Origin: Massilia arenae
Lineage (GTDB): Bacteria > Pseudomonadota > Gammaproteobacteria > Burkholderiales > Burkholderiaceae_D
Length of the DNA: 44,845 nucleotides
NCBI RefSeq assembly: GCF_008014745.1
Contig: NZ_VPFD01000036.1
Coordinates: 1-44,845, forward strand
Direction: 5' to 3'
Position numbers and translations under genes: made by a program. This document shows positions 39,115 to 44,845 of the stretch, piece after piece (within the stretch, counting starts at the first letter, position 1; each line of letters opens with the position of its first letter). The notes under the pieces are model-generated. The model made no database searches and was not told the DNA's origin. It worked only from the letters and a program-made list of their open reading frames with translations.

Positions 39115-39811
39115 AATTTTCACAGAGCAGTTCGCGTTTTCCGCCGGCGACAGCGTGGTCGTCATCGGCCTCGGACGTTTTGGTGGCGCGGTGGCGCAGT
39201 CGCTGATGCGCCTGGGCCACGACGTGATGGGCATCGACACGCGCGAGGACCTGGTGCAGGTCTGGGGCGATCGCCTGACCCACGCCGTGCAGGCCGACTC
39301 GACCAACGAGAACGTGATGCTGCAGCTGGGCGTGGCCGACTTCTCGCACGCGATCGTCGGCATCGGCTCGGACCTCGCGGCCAGCCTGATGACCCTGATG
39401 GTCTTGACCGAACTGGGCATCAAGGACATCTGGGTCAAGGCGATGACGCCGGAGCACGGCCAGATCGCGCAGCGCATCGGCGCCCACCACGTGATCTATC
39501 CCGAGGCCGACATGGGCGCGCGCGTGGCGCACCTGATCACCGGGCGCATGATGGACTTCATCGAGTTCGAGGACGGGTTTGCGATTGCCAAGATCAATGC
39601 GCCAGCCGAGACCCACAACCGGACGCTGGCCGAAGCCCACGTGCGCACCCGCTTCGGCGTGACGGTGGTGGGCGTCAAGCGCGCCAACGAGGATTTCCAG
39701 CATGCGCTGCCGGAAACGACGATCCGCTCGGCCGACCTGTTGATCGTGTCGGGGCCGACCAAGAAGATCGAGATGTTCGCGGCCGGGGGCAAGAAGCGCA
39801 AGGCGACGTAG
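39104..39811 (+). CDS. KtrA/TrkA-type K+ channel regulatory subunit, 235 aa
   Basis: A Rossmann RCK-N domain with GLGRFGGAVAQSLMRLGHDV (dinucleotide-binding GxGxxG) is followed by an RCK-C domain. It gates the KtrB/TrkH-type pore in response to ATP/ADP or NAD(H). Start is TTG at 39104 with GAGGAG eight bases upstream; there is no ATG in this position, and the 11-bp overlap implies coupled translation. Confidence 0.93.
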   Translation: MLGRIFTEQFAFSAGDSVVVIGLGRFGGAVAQSLMRLGHDVMGIDTREDLVQVWGDRLTHAVQADSTNENVMLQLGVADFSHAIVGIGSDLAASLMTLMVLTELGIKDIWVKAMTPEHGQIAQRIGAHHVIYPEADMGARVAHLITGRMMDFIEFEDGFAIAKINAPAETHNRTLAEAHVRTRFGVTVVGVKRANEDFQHALPETTIRSADLLIVSGPTKKIEMFAAGGKKRKAT

Positions 39812-39965
39812 ACAAGCTGGCGCAGAGCCCGGGGGGCGTCGTGCACCGATGATCGGATGGCTCAACTGTGCACCTGTGGTGGACGCTCGCATGGGATGAT
39901 GATAAAAATACACATCCCCAAGAAAACCACCGGGACGGTCCCGTGCACGCGTGAGGAAACCAACC

Positions 39966-40457
39966 ATGTCGAAACCATCGAGTATTGCCGTCGCACTCGC
40001 AACCGTCCTGTGCGCCGCCTGCAGCACCGGCACGGCGCCATCGACCAACCCCGCCGCACGGGACACCCAGGCCATCGCCTTGACCGGCACGACCTGGCGC
40101 CTGCACGAAATCCAGTCGATGGACGACGCCACGGGCACCACGCGGCCGGCGCCGGACCGGGTCTATACCATGCAGCTGGCCCCGGACGGCCGCGCCGCGT
40201 TCCAGCTCGACTGCAATCGGGGCTCGACGTCATACACCATGGGGACCAGCGAGCCGGGCCGGGGCACACTTACGTTCAGCAACCTGGCGATGACGCGGGC
40301 GATGTGCCCGCCAGGGTCGCTCGACAGCCGCATCGCCAGGGATATGGCGTATGTTCGCTCATACATGATGCAGGGCGGGATGCTGTCCTTGAGCCTGATG
40401 GCCGATGGGGGCATCTATGTCTGGAAACCGGAGACGACCACACCGGCCACCCGGTGA
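39966..40457 (+). CDS. META-domain lipoprotein, 163 aa
   Basis: A lipoprotein signal (VALATVLCAAC) precedes a META/DUF306 domain: TGTTWRLHEIQSMDD, FQLDCNRGSTSY, TFSNLAMTRAMCPPGS and the final segment SLSLMADGGIYVWK, with the conserved Cys pair around DCN...MC. Related proteins (HslJ) are heat-inducible and connected to novobiocin resistance or motility. GAGGAAA precedes the ATG at 39966. The region 39812-39965 carries a small CGGGAC/GTCCCG hairpin and no other gene. Confidence 0.92.
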   Translation: MSKPSSIAVALATVLCAACSTGTAPSTNPAARDTQAIALTGTTWRLHEIQSMDDATGTTRPAPDRVYTMQLAPDGRAAFQLDCNRGSTSYTMGTSEPGRGTLTFSNLAMTRAMCPPGSLDSRIARDMAYVRSYMMQGGMLSLSLMADGGIYVWKPETTTPATR

Positions 40458-40494
40458 ACGTGCCAGCTTCCTTCCATCAGCGGACGGCGCCGAT

Positions 40495-41676
40495 CTAGCG
40501 GGTCGTCACCTTGCTGGACAGAACGGCGCCAACGAGCGCGGTAAACTCTGCGCAAGCGGTATCTGCCGCTTCCCTCGTGGCGCCTTGCAGGATCGTATTC
40601 TGATCGTGCAGCAGTCCGATCTGCATCGCCATCAGGCGCTCGGCATTACCTGGCGCATGGATACCCGCCGCCTTGCAGATGGCGTCGATGCGCCGGCCGA
40701 GTAGTTCCGACACATCCGGCGGCGAGGCTTCGCCGGTCGATGTGTAGCTCGTCGGGGCAGCATCGTCAGGCATAGCTTGCTCGTGCAGGATCTTGCCCAC
40801 GACCGCGCCGAGTTGCGCCTGCGCCGCATCACGAGGGACGGCGCCGGCGTCGCCAGTGGCCCCAAGTTGCAGCAATACACGCTCGACCGCGCGCAGTGTA
40901 TCGCACAGCCTCGACATATCCGGCGCATCCTCACCCAGGCGCGCTTGGGTCACACTGACGATCGACAGCGCGGCTGCCACGCAATGGCGAACCTGCTGAA
41001 GGCTGCGCTCGGCGTCCGCGCCCCGACGAGCCCTGGCATGGTCGATGACGTCGGCACGCGCCTGCAGCGGCTGGCCGCTTTCGTCCGCCGCCCTGCGCGC
41101 CCTCTCTTGCGCAGCCGGCGACGACGCGTCGCTCGACATGCGTTCCCAGTCCGCCAGGCTGAATTGCCCGAGCGGCTCGCCGGATTGGCCCAGCACTGGA
41201 ACCTGCATCCTGATCGTCGTCGCCAACGAACTGTTCATCCACTCGAGCGGCGCCACGCGATATCCGGGGTCGCCATCCTCGTCCACCTGCGGATGCACGG
41301 TCTCCCAGAAACGCACGAGCAGGCCCTCTACCAGCAGCAGACCGCGCACGAGCCCTTCGAAACCATGCCGGTGCGTCCAGGCTTCGGTGAGCCAGGCGGC
41401 GATCTGCAGATCCTTGGCGTGTCTCTTCAATACCGCCTTGCAGCCCTCCTCGACTCTGGCCCAATCGGCGCGCCTCCGAGGCTTGTCCCACGCGCCCATC
41501 GGCAGACTCGGATCGTCTTCCCGGCGCGCCTCGCGTAATACGTCGAAAATGGGGTCGAAGCGGATCGGCGGTCCGGTGGGCAGGTCGTCCCTGATTGGGT
41601 GGAGGAGCGACTCCAGTTCGGTGTGGCGTTCGGCGCTCAGTGGCGAGGCTGGCTGGGTAACGTCGATATCGGTCAT
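40495..41676 (-). CDS. tssA: TssA-like (ImpA N-terminal) type VI secretion protein, orphan, 393 aa
   Basis: The ImpA N-terminal signature is present: HPIRDDLPTGPPIRFDPIFDVLREARREDDPSLPMG..., then WKTVEEGC-like WARVEEGCKAVLKRHAKDLQIAAWLTEAWTHRHGFEGLVRGLLLVEGLLVRFW, followed by PQVDEDGDPGYRVAPLEWMN. TssA caps the T6SS baseplate and sheath. Residues 230-390 form a variable C-terminal region. No other tss gene lies within the window, so it is either separated from its locus or belongs to a cluster left of this one. Start at 41676 is assumed from the family; an upstream GTG at 41706 is possible; neither has a good SD. Confidence 0.88.
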   Translation of the reverse strand: MTDIDVTQPASPLSAERHTELESLLHPIRDDLPTGPPIRFDPIFDVLREARREDDPSLPMGAWDKPRRRADWARVEEGCKAVLKRHAKDLQIAAWLTEAWTHRHGFEGLVRGLLLVEGLLVRFWETVHPQVDEDGDPGYRVAPLEWMNSSLATTIRMQVPVLGQSGEPLGQFSLADWERMSSDASSPAAQERARRAADESGQPLQARADVIDHARARRGADAERSLQQVRHCVAAALSIVSVTQARLGEDAPDMSRLCDTLRAVERVLLQLGATGDAGAVPRDAAQAQLGAVVGKILHEQAMPDDAAPTSYTSTGEASPPDVSELLGRRIDAICKAAGIHAPGNAERLMAMQIGLLHDQNTILQGATREAADTACAEFTALVGAVLSSKVTTR

Positions 41677-41823
41677 GTGGCGGAAAATGATGGATGGTCT
41701 CGACACGATTATTGCGCTCGTGACGGGATTGGTCCATGTCTTTCTTGTCGCTCGAAGTTATCGCCACTTGCGCGGAGGGCGCAGCTTCCTGGCTGTGTAG
41801 GCTGGAATTGGCCGTGTATGACG

Positions 41824-41847
41824 AAAAAAGCCCCAACTTGTGGGGCT
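41824..41847 (-). terminator. Rho-independent terminator facing tssA
   Basis: AGCCCCA-ACTTG-TGGGGCT; on the minus strand it is followed by TTTTTTCG. It lies 250 bp after the ATPase stop and before tssA. Confidence 0.85.
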
Positions 41848-42099
41848 CTTGTTCAGTATGCTTGGCGGAAGCGGTGTCAGCAGTAGTTTGTCTATGAAAA
41901 TGGGCATGTAATTTTATGGCTACCCACCGCGCTGCCCACAAGGCTGTTCAGTCTGATTTCTAAGGCTGATCGCAATTGTAACTGTGGAATTATACCGTCC
42001 ACCGGCGTTCGTTATAGACCCTTAGCGGAAGTTCGACCGTCCAGCGCGAACGACCGTTCCTACAGGGTACGCTCCTTGAATCATGACTAGAATGAAAAG
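41848..42099. other. Unassigned 250-bp region between ATPase and terminator
   Basis: No gene with an RBS is convincing. The minus strand has stretches such as GTAAGGGTCTATAACGAACG-like text and repeated GACCGT words (near 42033 and 42048), suggesting degraded mobile DNA or a structured 3' region, but nothing specific. Confidence 0.35.
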
Positions 42100-44736
42100 T
42101 CAGGTAGCAAAGAGGGCTGACCTACTCGCCGTACCTTTGGCAATGCCGTCCACTCGCTTATTGAGGGTCTCGCGCCACTTGCCCAAGCGCTCGATGTCGT
42201 CACTTAGTTCGTCTGGGTCTGGTATGGGAAGCCTGCCGACGGCTGCTGCGGCGTCGTGCTCGAACTTCGAAGATTTGCTCATGCCAGCGTCGATCTCGCG
42301 ATAGTCGTCGTCTGTGACCGTCACCCCTTTGAGGCGCTGGGTCGAAACGCCCTCGCCGAAGCGTTGCACGGCTCCGTTAAGTAGGACTTCCTCTATGCAG
42401 CGCTCCCATGCAAGGCGTAGCTGGCCATAGCACTTCACCGTCAATTGGCGCTGAAGGTCTTCTTCGCCATCCTTCGCGGCCTTACGGACATCAACGAGCA
42501 TCTGCCGCAGGCGACTCAGGCGGTCCTTTGTGCCAAGCACGTCAAAGGGCAGGTCCTCGGAATGGACGCCGTGGCCGTCTGCCGTTTTTCGAATGTAGTT
42601 CTTGGTCAGCTGCGTGCCGAGCTCCTTCGCCTTTTGTTCCAAGATGAGGAGGAAGTAAATGTCGTGTGTGAAGATGATCACCTGCCGGATCAACGATTCC
42701 TTCACCAACCGCTCAGCCACCTCCCAGCGACGCCGATGATCTAACGACGATACTGGGTCATCGAGCACAATGCCGCCGCGCCCCTTACTGAGTCGGATCT
42801 CCGCCATGAAGGACGCGATAGCAAGGGCGCGCTGCTCCCCTTCACTGAATATGGCCGTCGGCGTGCCGCCGCCTGGCAACTGCAGCGTCAGCTTGAACTG
42901 CGTCTTCCCCCCGGGCGACTCGGCCCTCATCACAACGTTGAGGTGATGGACCTTGAGGAACTTGAGTTCAGCGTTGAGGGCATCAGCTAACTCTTGGCTG
43001 GCCGTCGTGCGTGAAAGTTCAGTCGACTTCCTCGAGATTCCCCGCGTCTCCATGCCATCGATGCAAGCTTGCAGCTTGCGGCAGAGTTCGTGCTTGGTCA
43101 TTGCCTCTAACACGGCGCCCTTCACCTCGGCCAGCCTGCGGCGAGCGTCGAGTTCCATCCGCTCTGAGACCATGACCGCCTTGAGTTTCTCATCAGCAGT
43201 GGCATCGAGGGCCTTAGCCTGTTCGTGCAGGCGCCCGAGAATCTCGTCGAGGCCGGGCTGCGGGTTGTCGGATAGTTTGGGGAGCTCACCCCAGGCGAGT
43301 TTGCCTGCGGCGGCGTGGAGCACGGCCGGTTGGCGTACTCTCAGGGACACCTGGAGGGCTGTGCAGCCAGCCGCGACTTCCGGGCTGAGTTCGGACACTT
43401 CCTCGACCAGGTCATCGCGGAACATCAGATCTACGCTCGCCTGTTGAACGACTCTGAAAGGGATGGCAGCGGCATCGCGTGCATCCTTCGCCGCCTTCTC
43501 TGCTGCCGCTCTGACGAAAGCGTCGAATCGCAGCAGCCGTGCAACCCCCTGATGCCCGAGTGCGTTCTGACAAAGGGGGCATGCTGCATTAACGGGAAGG
43601 TCGGGGAATTCATGGTCCGCGTGGCTGATCTCGGCAAAAGCCCTTGCAGCTTGAAAAAGTGCCTTCCACTCCTCACCGCCGGTGCCGGCCAGTTGACCGG
43701 GTGTCGCCTTAAACTCAGTTGCAGCGAGTTCCGCCGCGGCCTTGGCGGCATTCGATTTACCGATTAGCTCCCGTAGCGACGCGACCTTCCCTTCGCTCAC
43801 GACGTCGATCGCAGTAGCTATACGTCCGACTAACGAGGTGAGGCGACTCGCCTTCTGCCGAAGAGCCAAGGCCTTCTGCTTGGGATCGGCTTCGGCTAAG
43901 GTCCTGTTCAGTAGCGCGAGCCGCTCCAACTCAGCTTCACTGATAGTGGCCAAAGTCTCGATTTCTTCGGCCTTTGTTTTAGCTGGGATTCCAAGCAGTT
44001 TCTTAGCGACCTCGGTCTGCTCCCCAGCGAGGACGATATAGGCAGCGTTGCTCGGTGCACTCGCAGCCTTCTCTGCTGTGGCCCGAACCTTAAGCTTGTT
44101 GCATGCCCCAACCAGTCCCTCCAAGATGTCTAGCCCGTATGGAGAGTAGGCAAAATCGCCTTGGTTGTCGATATAGGCACGAGCACAGTGAGTATCGAAG
44201 ATCGCAATGTCCGACAGAGGATGGGGTGGCTCCTCGCCATCCTTCCAAGGTAGGTCAATCGGAGTGCCGTCGATTTCCGCCTCAAACGTCGCCTCGGCTG
44301 GTCCACACGCCCCTGGCTCCAGATTCGCATTGGGCAAAATCGGCTCACGCCGGTCACGGGCCCGGCAGGCTTTCTTGAACACTCGCGAATACCCGGATTT
44401 GCCGACGCCGTTCTCGCCGTAGATGGCTGTCACGCCGGCTCGCGCAACGGGAAGCCGCGCGCCTTTCGCCAGCGCATTGACGTTGGCGAGTTCCTTGATG
44501 GCCGTCAGCAGAACCACTCGAGTTGGATCGGCCGGAGGCGCGACCTGGGCATCCTTGAGCTTTTTGTGTTCACGCCCTTGTGGGTCCGGGATACCTACCT
44601 CTACCTTGGCCAAGGCGTAGAGGTCGTCTAAGTCGGCTGCACTAAGTGTCCGATCGGAATACAACCTTGCAATAGCATCTTGTTGCCATGCAGCGAGGTC
44701 CTTAGACCATATATGTATTTCTTGCAGAATCGTCAC
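42100..44736 (-). CDS. AAA_13/Rad50-like ATPase, PrrC/RloC-type defence candidate, 878 aa
   Basis: Walker A is GENGVGKS (residues 107-114), the ABC signature FSEGEQRALAIA starts at 630, Walker B is GIVLDDP with D-loop SSLDH (about 656-666), and the His switch is FTHD (689-692). A CPLC motif at 386-389 between long coiled coils resembles the Rad50/RloC zinc hook. The C-terminal 178 residues carry R774-x3-E778 and H827, the same type of triad (R-x3-E...H) proposed for the PrrC/RloC anticodon nuclease. AT content seems higher than in neighbouring genes. Start has GGAGAAGGGGAAG upstream. The ATPase class is sure; the nuclease role is inference. Confidence 0.82.
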   Translation of the reverse strand: MTILQEIHIWSKDLAAWQQDAIARLYSDRTLSAADLDDLYALAKVEVGIPDPQGREHKKLKDAQVAPPADPTRVVLLTAIKELANVNALAKGARLPVARAGVTAIYGENGVGKSGYSRVFKKACRARDRREPILPNANLEPGACGPAEATFEAEIDGTPIDLPWKDGEEPPHPLSDIAIFDTHCARAYIDNQGDFAYSPYGLDILEGLVGACNKLKVRATAEKAASAPSNAAYIVLAGEQTEVAKKLLGIPAKTKAEEIETLATISEAELERLALLNRTLAEADPKQKALALRQKASRLTSLVGRIATAIDVVSEGKVASLRELIGKSNAAKAAAELAATEFKATPGQLAGTGGEEWKALFQAARAFAEISHADHEFPDLPVNAACPLCQNALGHQGVARLLRFDAFVRAAAEKAAKDARDAAAIPFRVVQQASVDLMFRDDLVEEVSELSPEVAAGCTALQVSLRVRQPAVLHAAAGKLAWGELPKLSDNPQPGLDEILGRLHEQAKALDATADEKLKAVMVSERMELDARRRLAEVKGAVLEAMTKHELCRKLQACIDGMETRGISRKSTELSRTTASQELADALNAELKFLKVHHLNVVMRAESPGGKTQFKLTLQLPGGGTPTAIFSEGEQRALAIASFMAEIRLSKGRGGIVLDDPVSSLDHRRRWEVAERLVKESLIRQVIIFTHDIYFLLILEQKAKELGTQLTKNYIRKTADGHGVHSEDLPFDVLGTKDRLSRLRQMLVDVRKAAKDGEEDLQRQLTVKCYGQLRLAWERCIEEVLLNGAVQRFGEGVSTQRLKGVTVTDDDYREIDAGMSKSSKFEHDAAAAVGRLPIPDPDELSDDIERLGKWRETLNKRVDGIAKGTASRSALFAT

Positions 44737-44845
44737 TGACTTCCCCTTCTCCTAACTGTTCAGTATCGTGCGATCATGTTCCTCGCCGTAGCTGGCCTTT
44801 GTTCCGTGCAAAAGCTATGCTGGGCGAATTGATTGTTGGGTTCAG

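Noticed and set aside
36325..39477. 1050-codon open frame on the minus strand
   Set aside because: It is antisense to nhaA and the K+ transporter genes, which have strong family motifs; its own product is His/Gln/Arg-rich with no recognisable domain, typical of a shadow frame in high-GC DNA.
41860..41950. Peptide-like stretch LNSLVGSAVGSHK on the minus strand as a protein tail
   Set aside because: No start, RBS or upstream coding continuity; I could not tie it to a known transposase end.

Overview
The window looks like chromosomal DNA of a high-GC betaproteobacterium of the Oxalobacteraceae type (Massilia/Telluria/Janthinobacterium-like). The basis is protein resemblance: a Gcr-type 'site-specific recombinase', a porin with a C-terminal Phe, many glycine-zipper/BON/OmpA envelope proteins and a PhaB-type reductase fragment. 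No rRNA, tRNA or CRISPR array was seen.

Layout. 1-322: an IS481-like transposase tail fused to a broken phaB-like gene. 482-3657 (minus): a glycine-rich stress protein, mtfA, a peroxiredoxin-glutaredoxin fusion and a winged-helix protein. 4185-18843: a dense block of envelope-stress genes (three OmpA-domain proteins, two BON proteins, several glycine-zipper proteins, DUF4398, YqjD/YqjE-like proteins, a ferritin-like protein, two tiny membrane proteins, two CX10C periplasmic proteins), interrupted by yihY, an AI-2E-type transporter, a DUF3616 protein and a decayed IS1595-type element, and containing a Crp/Fnr-family regulator. 18909-29837: metabolic and membrane genes (class IV aminotransferase, PHB-depolymerase-like esterase, Gcr, cardiolipin synthase-like PLD, metallophosphoesterase, PAP2 phosphatase, a small gene behind two LexA boxes, a sulfate-binding protein, an SDR). 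29925-36248: porin, GGDEF + HTH pair, LysR, carboxylesterase. 36297-39811: nhaA with a structured leader, then KtrB/KtrA-like K+ uptake genes. 39966-44736: META lipoprotein, an orphan tssA, and a large AAA_13/Rad50-like ATPase of lower apparent GC that resembles PrrC/RloC-type defence ATPases.

The main result is a shared promoter architecture read directly from the DNA. Nine sites, on both strands, fit GTKCG-N4-CGMAC (a few with one changed half-site base), mostly followed by NGA, and each is followed 21-23 nt (usually exactly 22) later by a -10-like hexamer. That places the dyad centre near -41, the class II position of CRP/FNR-type activators. The sites precede nearly every envelope-stress gene or operon in 482-18069, and one lies in the divergent promoter of the Crp/Fnr-family gene itself. 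The inference is a local envelope/general-stress regulon, with this regulator as the likely but unproven owner.

Other notable points: a non-autonomous IS1595-type element with intact 8-bp target duplications that split a divergent pair of these sites; tandem LexA boxes before an unrecognised 70-aa gene; a possible cation riboswitch before nhaA; a PHB-depolymerase-like protein with Gly at the nucleophile position; and a PrrC/RloC-like ATPase carrying a CxxC hook and an R-x3-E...H pattern in its C-terminal domain.
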